Below are positions 50,101-56,954 of a stretch of 64,000 nucleotides of DNA, one piece after another. The notes beneath the pieces are model-generated. The model was given only the letters and a program-made list of their open reading frames with translations. It was not told where the DNA came from and did no database searches. A program made the translations under genes and the position numbers. Position 1 is the first letter of the stretch. Every line of letters begins with the position of its first letter. Source of the DNA: an uncultured Bacteroidaceae bacterium. GTDB lineage: Bacteria > Bacteroidota > Bacteroidia > Bacteroidales > Bacteroidaceae. The stretch is taken from positions 1 to 64,000 of the forward strand of contig CAJOEI010000001.1 of assembly GCA_905233465.1 (NCBI GenBank), read 5' to 3'.

Positions 50101-50746
50101 CAACGTGACAATCACGTTTGCTAACCTCGCAAACCTCGACATGAGCACTGGTGGCACTGATGGCGATATCTACTACAGCCTGAATACCGACATCAGCGTG
50201 GGCGATGGATACTATCCTTCTAACCAGTCGCTGATCCTGAACTCCACGATGACCGCAGACCAGATGCAGGAAATCGTCGGTCAGTCGCTGATTGACGTTG
50301 ACGAGGACGGCGTGTTCCGTGGTCTCATCTTCAAGGTTCCAGCAGGCAGTGGCACTATCGAGTTCGACTACCAGACAGGTGGCACACACGCACTGAACGT
50401 GAAGGTGGGCAATGCCAATGCTGCACCTAACATGTCAACGTCGCGCGCACATCTGAGCGTGCCCTACACAGTATCAGCACCGACATACGTGTATGTCTAT
50501 GCTACGGATGTCGCAGCTCAGGCTAAGTCCAGCTTGCTGAGCGTGCGTCGTGTTCCCGTGCTGAAAGCCAACAGTGTGCAGCTCTTCAACCTGAAGATTA
50601 ACACAACTCCCAATGGTGTGAAGGGCGTCTACATGGAAGACTCTGATGTCGATCTCTACAATGTAGGTGGTCAGCGCGTTGCATCGCGCAACGCCCGCCA
50701 CGGAGTGTTCATCGGCACTGATGGCAGCAAGACGGCTGTGAAGTGA
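47159..50746 (+). CDS. large secreted protein with DUF6359, Ig-like and BACON parts
   Basis: 1195 residues with a signal peptide (MKRIYTYASALLLTFGLTTG then VYAG). A short PSGDPSGDPSGDP repeat at residues ~42-56 leads to a DUF6359-like OB domain (GEGTLANPYTVEDVNALDLT to GIGNIEKWSFDG). Residues ~240-400 look like beta-helix sequence. From ~420 to 780 there are about four Big_2/MBG-like Ig repeats (GDGAITYTSSNNEVVWVDAH; GDGTITYTSSNTAVGTVDGA). A BACON domain lies near residues 785-870 (DADWTVTSSETWCTVSPNIG). The C-terminus (LYNVGGQRV ... GVFIGTDGSKTAVK) is like that of the 993-residue protein. A surface or secreted adhesin-like role is inferred. Confidence 0.82.
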   Translation: MKRIYTYASALLLTFGLTTGVYAGTGELMSLSGTEVMMTDDDPPSGDPSGDPSGDPTPVHEMVGEGTLANPYTVEDVNALDLTDEGIEKQGLWVKAKIYGYVDGATFNYTSIVTSAVMPEDQTIYNLALVDAAYTTVPDGPALTQLMPVQLVGSSLDNAKAKDALNLADNATLLGTVVYLYGDLMTYKGVNGIGNIEKWSFDGTEVFPAVLPPEPVNTSYNLWLGKTQVTTENASNITDNCLTQGTARYDASTNTLYMTSTVCKFFAADRSGYAITNQIDGLTIVYEGVNQIQGQALLCEANTTLKGNGTSPKLSISGGYNIRCYDHALTIKDMTVTVSSSTGAPIDARNGTITFDKCTFSVTANPPVLRASQEPTFIDCRIIFSTPADPYFDVASGMYKALDNGVITNVGTITVSTGSAPTTRQQCGFTLTNSSSTFIVLPGKESSFVAPKASCVSGYDGVISYASSDPSVISVHNTNGDLTFHKAGSVTITITASETANYYGATARYRISYGKADPDVHFSQERYSFSYESITIGDAEVLYAMQTGDGAITYTSSNNEVVWVDAHGGIHLGLPGTATFTATSAETNNYYSGTATCTVIISDNPTAGLYFDDPEFTVVYGQEASFVSPRVRYGQGYSGLITYATSNPQIATVDANTGVVTFVKPLGDVEISATAAATTGFEGSSAKYTIHYERAAGQLAFAAASVNCRLGDGVVRLPEFSIQKGDGTITYTSSNTAVGTVDGATRTVTLKSAGTTRITATMSAGTYYKGAKSVCDINVSSEGGQSVSTLAVSPTSIAMTVDGGEKTVTVQSDADWTVTSSETWCTVSPNIGSGNGAFIIKVTQNTSTDTRTAEVTVKTVSQSLAIAVSQAGTTITPHTAKTPTLIVRPSVLSIEMGGQDSTLPIVMVNYNGDGAISMETDNVAVLRAKSDGTMHVVGGGEAKLKIKTAATDDFLAAEVEIPVTVKVKDPDPVSDVAAISGNVTITFANLANLDMSTGGTDGDIYYSLNTDISVGDGYYPSNQSLILNSTMTADQMQEIVGQSLIDVDEDGVFRGLIFKVPAGSGTIEFDYQTGGTHALNVKVGNANAAPNMSTSRAHLSVPYTVSAPTYVYVYATDVAAQAKSSLLSVRRVPVLKANSVQLFNLKINTTPNGVKGVYMEDSDVDLYNVGGQRVASRNARHGVFIGTDGSKTAVK

Positions 50747-50823
50747 TAGAGCTATAGAAACTATAGACTCTATAGAGACTATAGAAACTATAGTGGCTAT
50801 AGAGAGACTATAGCTGCTATAGA
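50747..50823. repeat. 9-bp tandem repeat (NNCTATAGA) after the 1195-residue protein gene
   Basis: About eight units: AGCTATAGA, AACTATAGA, CTCTATAGA, GACTATAGA, AACTATAGT, GGCTATAGA, GAGACTATA, GCTGCTATA. It starts immediately after the stop codon and ends 14 bp before the next terminator. Confidence 0.92.
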
Positions 50824-50837
50824 AAAAGATTCTACAT

Positions 50838-50881
50838 AAAAGCTAAAAAGGGGCGGCAATAGTCGCCCCTTTTTAGCTTTT
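50838..50881. terminator. strong bidirectional terminator before the OPT transporter gene
   Basis: AAAAGCTAAAAAGGGGCG / CGCCCCTTTTTAGCTTTT: a perfect 18-bp stem with an 8-nt loop. A-runs on the left and T-runs on the right make it work in both directions. Confidence 0.92.
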
Positions 50882-50885
50882 TCAT

Positions 50886-50893
50886 TACCTTTG
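50886..50893 (+). promoter_or_regulatory. -7 element of the OPT transporter gene
   Basis: TACCTTTG, 30 bp upstream of the ATG and 5 bp past the terminator stem, so any -33 region would overlap the terminator. Confidence 0.6.
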
Positions 50894-50922
50894 CGGCGCA
50901 AATACTGAAAAAGACAGACAAA

Positions 50923-52956
50923 ATGGAAGACAACAAACAGATGCAGCTGCCGGAGAACGCGTTCCGCGAGCTGCGTGATGGTGAGACGTATGAGCCGTTG
51001 ATGGACGGCCGTAAGAATTACCCTGAAGTCAACGCTTGGAGTGTGGCTTGGGGCATCGTGATGGCAGTGCTGTTCTCTGCTGCCGCAGCCTATCTTGGAC
51101 TGAAAGTCGGTCAGGTATTTGAGGCTGCCATACCTATCGCCATCATCGCCGTTGGCGTGAGCACCGTGGCCAAGCGTCGCGGTGCCTTGGGTGAGAACGT
51201 GATTATCCAGAGCATTGGTGCCTGTTCGGGCAGTGTGGTGGCGGGTGCCATCTTCACCCTGCCGGCGCTGTATATCCTTCAGGCCAAGTACCCCGAGGTG
51301 AGTGCATCGTTCGTGAGCATCTTCATGAGTTCGTTGCTCGGTGGCATTCTGGGTATATTGTTTATGATTCCGTTCCGCAAGTACTTTGTCAGCGACATGC
51401 ATGGCAAGTATCCGTTTCCCGAGGCCACTGCCACCACGCAGGTGCTGGTGAGTGGCGAGCAGGGCGGCTCGCAGGCCAAGCCCCTGCTCATCGCGGGCTT
51501 GGTGGGCGGATTGTATGATTTCATAGTGGCTACCTTCGGTTGGTGGAACGAGAACTTCACAAGCCGCGTTACATCGTGGGGTGCCGACGTGGCTGAGCGT
51601 GCGAAGCTGGTGTTCAAGGTGAATACAGGTGCTGCGGTGATGGGTCTCGGATATATTGTGGGTCTGAAATATGCTTTCATCATCTGCTGCGGTTCATTCT
51701 TCGTGTGGTGGCTGCTGGTGCCTGGCATGGCTCTTCTGTTTCCCGATACGGTGCTCAACCAATGGGATCCGAGCATCACGACAGCTGTTGGCGCGATGTC
51801 GCCCGAGGCCATCTTCCGTGCATACGCCAAGAGCATAGGTATTGGTGGCATCGCCATGGCTGGCTTGATAGGTATATGGAAGAGCCGTTCCATCATTGTC
51901 GGAGCGGTGAAGAGGATTGGAGGAGAGAAGACGACCGTCGGCGGCAAAACCGCCGACCACACTGTTGCTGCTGGCGTTGGGGCTGCTGCCGGTGAAACGG
52001 TGCTCCGCACAGCGCGTGACCTGCCTTTCCGCCTGATAGCCTGGGGCGCAGCGCTGACGATATTAGTGACGTTCCTGTTCTTTTGGTTCGGTGTCATGGA
52101 CGGCAATCTGCTGTTTGCTGTTGTGGGCATCGTGCTTGTGGCCGGCATCGCCTTCCTATTCACCACTGTGGCGGCGAATGCCATAGCCATCGTGGGTTCG
52201 AACCCTGTGTCTGGCATGACGCTTATGACGCTCATTCTGGCCAGTGTGGTGATGGTTGCCGTTGGTTTGACAGGCACTGGTGGCATGGTAGCCGCGCTGA
52301 TTATGGGCGGCGTGGTATGTACGGCTCTGAGTGTGGCAGGCTCTTTTATCACAGACCTGAAGATAGGTTACTGGCTTGGTACCACTCCGTCCAAGCAGGA
52401 GACGTGGAAGTTCCTTGGCGTGCTGGTGTCTGCTGCCACTGTTGGTGGCGTTATGATTCTGCTCAATGCCACCTACGACTTTGCAAGCGGTGAGCTTGCC
52501 GCTCCGCAGGCCAATGCTATGGCGGCTGTCATAGAGCCATTGATGAGCGGCGTGGGTGCTCCGTGGTTGCTCTATGGCGTGGGTGCCTTGATCGCTCTTG
52601 TGCTGACGTGGTGCGGCGTGCCGGCGCTGGCCTTCGCGCTGGGTATGTTCATTCCATTGGAACTGAATACTCCGCTGCTTGTGGGCGGACTCATCAACTG
52701 GTATGTTACGACACGGTCACAGGATGCTGCCGTCAACAAGGCACGTGGTGAACGTGGCACGTTGTTGGCTTCTGGTTTCATCGCCGGCGGTGCACTGATG
52801 GGTGTGGTGTCGGCACTGCTGCGTTTCGTGGGTTTCAACCCCATCAGTGAGGCGTGGTTGGAGAACCCGATGTCGGAACTCTGCTCGCTGATAGCATATA
52901 TCCTGCTTATCATCTATGTGGTGCGTGCCAGCCTCGCGGCGGCGAAGGCCAGATAG
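50923..52956 (+). CDS. OPT-family oligopeptide/metal-chelate transporter
   Basis: 677 residues with about 14-16 hydrophobic segments, the build of the OPT (oligopeptide transporter) family. The N-terminal part has AAAAYLGLKVGQVFEAAIPI and GENVIIQSIGACSGSVVAGA; KYPFPEATATTQVLVSGEQG marks the family. It is an inner-membrane transporter, probably proton-driven, for small peptides or peptide-like chelates; the substrate is not evident. It is a single gene between two terminator-like structures. Confidence 0.92.
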   Translation: MEDNKQMQLPENAFRELRDGETYEPLMDGRKNYPEVNAWSVAWGIVMAVLFSAAAAYLGLKVGQVFEAAIPIAIIAVGVSTVAKRRGALGENVIIQSIGACSGSVVAGAIFTLPALYILQAKYPEVSASFVSIFMSSLLGGILGILFMIPFRKYFVSDMHGKYPFPEATATTQVLVSGEQGGSQAKPLLIAGLVGGLYDFIVATFGWWNENFTSRVTSWGADVAERAKLVFKVNTGAAVMGLGYIVGLKYAFIICCGSFFVWWLLVPGMALLFPDTVLNQWDPSITTAVGAMSPEAIFRAYAKSIGIGGIAMAGLIGIWKSRSIIVGAVKRIGGEKTTVGGKTADHTVAAGVGAAAGETVLRTARDLPFRLIAWGAALTILVTFLFFWFGVMDGNLLFAVVGIVLVAGIAFLFTTVAANAIAIVGSNPVSGMTLMTLILASVVMVAVGLTGTGGMVAALIMGGVVCTALSVAGSFITDLKIGYWLGTTPSKQETWKFLGVLVSAATVGGVMILLNATYDFASGELAAPQANAMAAVIEPLMSGVGAPWLLYGVGALIALVLTWCGVPALAFALGMFIPLELNTPLLVGGLINWYVTTRSQDAAVNKARGERGTLLASGFIAGGALMGVVSALLRFVGFNPISEAWLENPMSELCSLIAYILLIIYVVRASLAAAKAR

Positions 52957-52963
52957 GTAAGAA

Positions 52964-53007
52964 TTATCCCCAATCGGTCATCAAGATTAATGACCGGTTG
53001 GGGATAA
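52964..53007. other. long hairpin after the OPT transporter gene
   Basis: TTATCCCCAATCGGTCAT / ATGACCGGTTGGGGATAA: 18 paired positions including one T-G, with an 8-nt loop. It is followed by A's on the plus strand. It may stop or protect the 3' end of the OPT transcript, or back up the minus-strand terminator next to it. Confidence 0.7.
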
Positions 53008-53220
53008 AAAAACGACCCTTCTCACGAAGAGCCGCCCTTAAAACATAACTATGAACAAATCTTTTCTTACAATTGAACCTCTCACTCAGCCTACGCATCG
53101 CGCGCCAGCTTTCGGTCTTGAAGGCTCATTCAATCATTTACCTTAACTAACTTACCTAAAGTGAGCAGTCAAAAAGCGACTGCTACAGAAGATGAAAACC
53201 TTTAAAACTAACCTAATACC

Positions 53221-53271
53221 ATGAAAAACCGTATTCCTATTCTTGACTCGCGTCAGACGCGAGGTTTTTAG
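53221..53271 (+). other. possible 16-residue leader peptide with three Arg codons
   Basis: ATG to TAG encodes MKNRIPILDSRQTRGF. The last part overlaps the plus-strand terminator hairpin at 53247-53269. Arg makes up 3 of 16 residues and the next genes downstream are for arginine, which is suggestive; but argR has its own promoter further down, and the stretch may simply be the antisense of the small RNA. Confidence 0.2.
53247..53269 (+). terminator. plus-strand intrinsic terminator
   Basis: CTCGCGT, CAG loop, ACGCGAG, then GTTTTT. On the minus strand the same hairpin lies within the candidate small RNA. Confidence 0.6.
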
Positions 53272-53308
53272 CATTAGTAATGAACGCTGTCATTTTCTTT
53301 TGACGATG

Positions 53309-53343
53309 CAAAGGTACAACGTTTTTAGGTGTATTTCATACAC
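53309..53343 (-). promoter_or_regulatory. minus-strand promoter with overlapping palindrome
   Basis: TACCTTTG (53316-53309, minus) has a perfect palindrome, GTGTAT-TTC-ATACAC (53329-53343), just upstream, in the place of the -33 region. This looks like an operator for the candidate small RNA. Confidence 0.5.
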
Positions 53344-53486
53344 TGATGTATAATTTTTTGTATTCACCTATTGTTTATTGATGTATGTCAAATGCATATA
53401 TCTTGTTAAACATCAAAGTGATGCAAAAATTATTTTTAGACACACATTTTGCAACTTTTGTGTATAATATGCATTAGGAATGAAAA

Positions 53487-53520
53487 ATTATTCGTAGCTT
53501 TGCGGCCGCAAACGAATAAT
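53487..53520 (+). promoter_or_regulatory. argR promoter inside a perfect inverted repeat
   Basis: The -7 element TAGCTTTG (53495-53502) is flanked by ATTATTCGT (53487-53495) and ACGAATAAT (53512-53520), a perfect 9-bp inverted repeat 16 bp apart, with GCGGCCGC between. GAATGAAAAATTATTC (53478-53493) is also roughly palindromic. These are candidates for ArgR binding and autoregulation; no ArgR site from this genus was compared. Confidence 0.5.
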
Positions 53521-53521
53521 C

Positions 53522-54022
53522 ATGCAAAAGAAGCAAGCGATAGACACGCGTTTGGAGGTGATAAAGATGATTGTCACCAGCCAGGAGCTCACGACGCAGG
53601 ACGAGCTGTTGCTGGAACTGGAGAAGGCCGGATTCCCCTCAACTCAGGCCACGCTGTCCCGTGACCTGCGCAAGCTGCGCATCACCAAGGGTCTGAACGA
53701 ACGTCAGCAATATATCTATATGATGCCTGACGAGCAGCGTTACCAGCGTGTGAGCGACACGCACATGACTGTTCACAACCTCAACCGGCTGGGACTGGTG
53801 AGCATACGTTTCAGCGGCAACATGGCTGTGCTGCGCACGCCACCTGGTCATGCCTCTCACGTGGCATACGACATAGACCATGCTCAGCTGCCTGCCGTGC
53901 TGGGTACCATAGCCGGTGATGACACTATCCTCGTGGTGTTGACAGAAGATGCTGAGCGTCAACAGGTACTGAATGGGATATCAGCCGTTGTGCCTTCGGG
54001 ACAGTACTATATTGAGAGTTGA
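53522..54022 (+). CDS. argR: arginine repressor
   Basis: 166 residues. The N-terminal winged helix has [20 protein letters not shown] and [14 protein letters not shown] (recognition helix, about residues 40-53). The C-terminal arginine-binding and oligomerisation domain has the family signature [12 protein letters not shown] near residues 130-141. ArgR senses arginine and regulates its synthesis. It heads a cluster with the GNAT, argG and argC genes, so it probably controls its own operon. Confidence 0.95.
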   Translation: MQKKQAIDTRLEVIKMIVTSQELTTQDELLLELEKAGFPSTQATLSRDLRKLRITKGLNERQQYIYMMPDEQRYQRVSDTHMTVHNLNRLGLVSIRFSGNMAVLRTPPGHASHVAYDIDHAQLPAVLGTIAGDDTILVVLTEDAERQQVLNGISAVVPSGQYYIES

Positions 54023-54042
54023 ATATTGAAAACATATAATAT

Positions 54043-54699
54043 ATGAATAACGAATCAAATAATCCGGAGATTCAGATTCTGGTGGCCGACGAGAGCCATG
54101 AGTGCTATGTCGACACTATCTTGCGCACCATAGAGGAGGCCGCCAAGGTGCGCGGCACGGGCATCGCCAAGCGCACGCACGAGTATGTTGCTACGAAGAT
54201 GCGCGAGGCTAAGGCCGTGATAGCCTTGGCACCACAGGCCGACGGCAGTGAGCCGCGCTTTGCAGGTTTCAGCTACATCGAGACGTGGGGCAACAAGCAG
54301 TACGTCACGACCTCTGGACTTATCGTGCACCCCGACTTTCGCGGACTTGGCATAGCCAAGCGCATCAAGGACCTGACCTTCTCGCTGGCCCGCACCCGTT
54401 GGCCACATGCCAAGATCTTCTCGTTGACCAGCGGCAAAGCGGTGATGAAGATGAACACACAGCTGGGCTATCTGCCTGTGACTTTCGACGACCTCACTGA
54501 TGATGAGGCCTTCTGGCATGGCTGCGAGGGCTGTGTGAATATCGATGTGCTGCGTGAGCGCAACCGCAAGTTCTGCATATGCACTGCCATGCTCTTTGAC
54601 CCCGAAGAGCACCTGCCTGCAAAGATTCCGCAGGATGTCATAGAGCGCATAAACCGATTAGACGGTGTGGCACCCAACAGCCAGGAATTCAGAGATTGA
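54043..54699 (+). CDS. GNAT-family acyltransferase, probable first step of arginine synthesis
   Basis: 218 residues with a GNAT fold: TSGLIVHPDFRGLGIAKRIK (acyl-CoA-binding motif A, about residues 89-108) and MKMNTQLGYLPV. It lies between argR and argG, 20 bp and 26 bp from them. An N-acylglutamate synthase role is inferred from the position. In Bacteroides the pathway runs through N-succinylornithine, so the acyl donor could be succinyl-CoA rather than acetyl-CoA; that is family knowledge and cannot be seen here. The C-terminal half has an unusual Cys-rich piece (WHGCEGCVNIDV and KFCICTAM). Confidence 0.8.
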   Translation: MNNESNNPEIQILVADESHECYVDTILRTIEEAAKVRGTGIAKRTHEYVATKMREAKAVIALAPQADGSEPRFAGFSYIETWGNKQYVTTSGLIVHPDFRGLGIAKRIKDLTFSLARTRWPHAKIFSLTSGKAVMKMNTQLGYLPVTFDDLTDDEAFWHGCEGCVNIDVLRERNRKFCICTAMLFDPEEHLPAKIPQDVIERINRLDGVAPNSQEFRD

Positions 54700-54725
54700 T
54701 AAAAAACCCAATAGCACCAACCAAT

Positions 54726-55928
54726 ATGAATAAGAAGAAAGTTGTTGTCGCCTTCAGTGGCGGCCTTGATACAAGTTATACAGTGATGAAACTTGCGCAG
54801 GATGGCTATGAAGTGCATGCTGCCTGCGCCAACACCGGCGGTTTCAGTGCCGAACAGCTGCGCACCAACGAGGAGAATGCATACAAACTCGGAGCGACGC
54901 AGTATGTGACGCTCGACGTAACACAGGAGTACTATGCCAAGTCGCTGAAATATATGATTTTCGGCAATGTGCTGCGTAACAACTGCTATCCCATCAGCGT
55001 GAGTTCGGAACGCATATTCCAGGCACTGGCTATAGCACGCTATGCCAAGGAGATTGGTGCCGATGCCATTGCTCACGGTAGTACGGGTGCAGGCAACGAC
55101 CAGATACGCTTTGACATGACATTCCTCGTGATGGCTCCAGGTGTTGAGATTATCACTCTGACGCGCGACAAGAAGCTGACCCGCAAGGAAGAGGTGGACT
55201 ATCTCAACGAGCACGGCTTCAATGCCGACTTCGCCAAACTGAAATACTCTTACAATGTTGGCATCTGGGGCACGAGCATCTGCGGTGGAGAGCTACTTGA
55301 CGCCACACAGGGTTTGCCCGAGGAGGCATACTTGAAGCATGTCACGGCAGCCGAGCCTACAGCACTGTTGAAGATAGAGTTCGACAAAGGCGAGATTGTT
55401 GGTGTCAACGGCGAGCATTTTGACGACCGCGTGAAGGCCATACAGCGTATCGAAGAGATTGGTGCTAGTTATGCAATCGGTCGCGATGCCAACGTGGGCG
55501 ACACCATTATCGGCATTAAGGGTCGTGTGGGCTTCGAGGCAGCTGCGCCAAAGCTCATCATCGAGGCTCACCGCCTGCTTGAGAAGTCCACGCTGTCGAA
55601 GTGGCAGCAGTATTGGAAGGATCAGGTGGCCAACTGGTACGGCATGTTCCTGCACGAGAGCCAGTATCTGGAGCCCGTTATGCCCGACATCGAGGCTATG
55701 CTGCAGAGCTCACAGCGCAATGTCACCGGCACGGCCATCCTGCGTCTGCGCCCGTATGGCTATGAGACGGTGGGCGTTGACAGCGTCAACGACCTGACCA
55801 AGAGCAAGCTTGGTGAGTATGGCGAGACACAGACGGGCTGGACAGCGGACGAGGCCAAGGGCTTCATCAAGGTCCTCTCCACACCGCTCCGTGTGTACTA
55901 CGGTATCCACAAGGACGAACAACGATAA
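54726..55928 (+). CDS. argG: argininosuccinate synthase
   Basis: ArgG joins citrulline and aspartate using ATP. 400 residues from the ATG at 54726 (MNKKKVVVAFSGGLDTSYTV); a start ten codons upstream would overlap the GNAT gene. The ATP pyrophosphatase P-loop FSGGLDTS is at residues 10-17. AHGSTGAGNDQIRFDM, near residue 115, fits the citrulline/aspartate-binding region. It resembles the shorter Bacteroidetes type of the enzyme. Confidence 0.97.
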   Translation: MNKKKVVVAFSGGLDTSYTVMKLAQDGYEVHAACANTGGFSAEQLRTNEENAYKLGATQYVTLDVTQEYYAKSLKYMIFGNVLRNNCYPISVSSERIFQALAIARYAKEIGADAIAHGSTGAGNDQIRFDMTFLVMAPGVEIITLTRDKKLTRKEEVDYLNEHGFNADFAKLKYSYNVGIWGTSICGGELLDATQGLPEEAYLKHVTAAEPTALLKIEFDKGEIVGVNGEHFDDRVKAIQRIEEIGASYAIGRDANVGDTIIGIKGRVGFEAAAPKLIIEAHRLLEKSTLSKWQQYWKDQVANWYGMFLHESQYLEPVMPDIEAMLQSSQRNVTGTAILRLRPYGYETVGVDSVNDLTKSKLGEYGETQTGWTADEAKGFIKVLSTPLRVYYGIHKDEQR

Positions 55929-55946
55929 TTCGTTGAGAAAAGAATC

Positions 55947-56942
55947 ATGATAAAAGTAGGTATCATAGGTGGCGCAGGCTATACGGCGGGTGAGCTCATC
56001 CGCCTGCTGCTGCACCATCCCGAGGCAGAGATAGCCTTTGTACACAGCACGAGCAATGCCAAGAACTTGCTGACCGATGTCCACGAGGGGCTGCTGGGCG
56101 AGACCGACATGCGTTTCACCGATAAGCTGCCATTGCGCAGCGTCGATGTACTGTTCCTGTGCATGGGTCACGGCAAGAGTGCCGAGTTCCTTGCAGAGAA
56201 TCCTGTGCCGCAGAACGTGCGCATCATCGATCTGGCGCAGGACTTCCGGATAGCGGGCCCCCACGACTATGTCTACGGCTTGCCCGAGCTCAACGGCGAG
56301 GCTATACGTCAGTCTCGGCATATTGCCAACCCCGGCTGCTTCGCCACGGCGATACAACTCGGCCTGCTGCCGCTGGCTGCCAACTGGCTGCTGCATGATG
56401 ATATCTCGGTAAATGCCATCACTGGCTCTACGGGCGCTGGCGTGAAGCCAGGAGCGACAACACATTTCTCGTGGCGCATGGGCAACATGAGCATTTACAA
56501 ACCCTTCCGCCATCAGCATGTAGCAGAGATACGCCAGTCGTTATCGCAGCTGCAGCCAGGCTTCGATGCATCTGTGGATTTCATTCCTTATCGTGGAGAC
56601 TTCGCCCGCGGCATCTTCTGCACGGAGGTGGTGCGCATCGATGCATCGCTGACACAGGCTGATGTTGACATGATGTACGGACAGTTCTACGAGACGGCAG
56701 CCTTCACGAACTATATCGCCAATCGTGACCTGGACCTGAAACAGGTGGTGAATACCAACAAGGCCCTTGTTCATGCCGAGGTAGTGCCGCCGGCCCATGA
56801 GGGTGGTCAGGGCCGTCTGTTGGTGACATCGGTGATAGACAACCTGCTCAAGGGTGCCAGTGGTCAGGCCGTGCAGAATATGAACCTCATCTTCGGCCTC
56901 GATGAGCGTGCAGGGCTTAATCTCAAGCCCAGCGCGTTCTGA
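55947..56942 (+). CDS. argC: N-acyl-glutamyl-phosphate reductase
   Basis: ArgC reduces the N-acylglutamyl phosphate with NADPH. 331 residues. The N-terminal Rossmann motif is GIIGGAGYTAGELIRLL (residues 5-21), and the catalytic Cys is in IANPGCFATAIQLGLLPL (about residue 132). It lies 18 bp after argG. The substrate may be the succinyl form in this group, as for the GNAT gene. Confidence 0.96.
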   Translation: MIKVGIIGGAGYTAGELIRLLLHHPEAEIAFVHSTSNAKNLLTDVHEGLLGETDMRFTDKLPLRSVDVLFLCMGHGKSAEFLAENPVPQNVRIIDLAQDFRIAGPHDYVYGLPELNGEAIRQSRHIANPGCFATAIQLGLLPLAANWLLHDDISVNAITGSTGAGVKPGATTHFSWRMGNMSIYKPFRHQHVAEIRQSLSQLQPGFDASVDFIPYRGDFARGIFCTEVVRIDASLTQADVDMMYGQFYETAAFTNYIANRDLDLKQVVNTNKALVHAEVVPPAHEGGQGRLLVTSVIDNLLKGASGQAVQNMNLIFGLDERAGLNLKPSAF

Positions 56943-56954
56943 ACGCGATAAATC

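Larger units (their letters stand above)
53006..53302 (-). ncRNA. candidate small RNA, ~300 nt
   Basis: A minus-strand unit is framed by a -7 element (TACCTTTG, 53316-53309) and an intrinsic terminator (53034-53013: CGGCTCTTC-GTGA-GAAGGGTCG, nine pairs with G-U, GNRA-type loop, then TTTTTTT). No open frame of useful size is seen inside. Inner hairpins include CTCGCGT/ACGCGAG (53247-53263) and AGCAGTC/GACTGCT (about 53164-53184). Which known RNA it might be (6S-like or another) cannot be decided by eye. The plus strand also has features here, so strand assignment is not certain. Confidence 0.45.
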
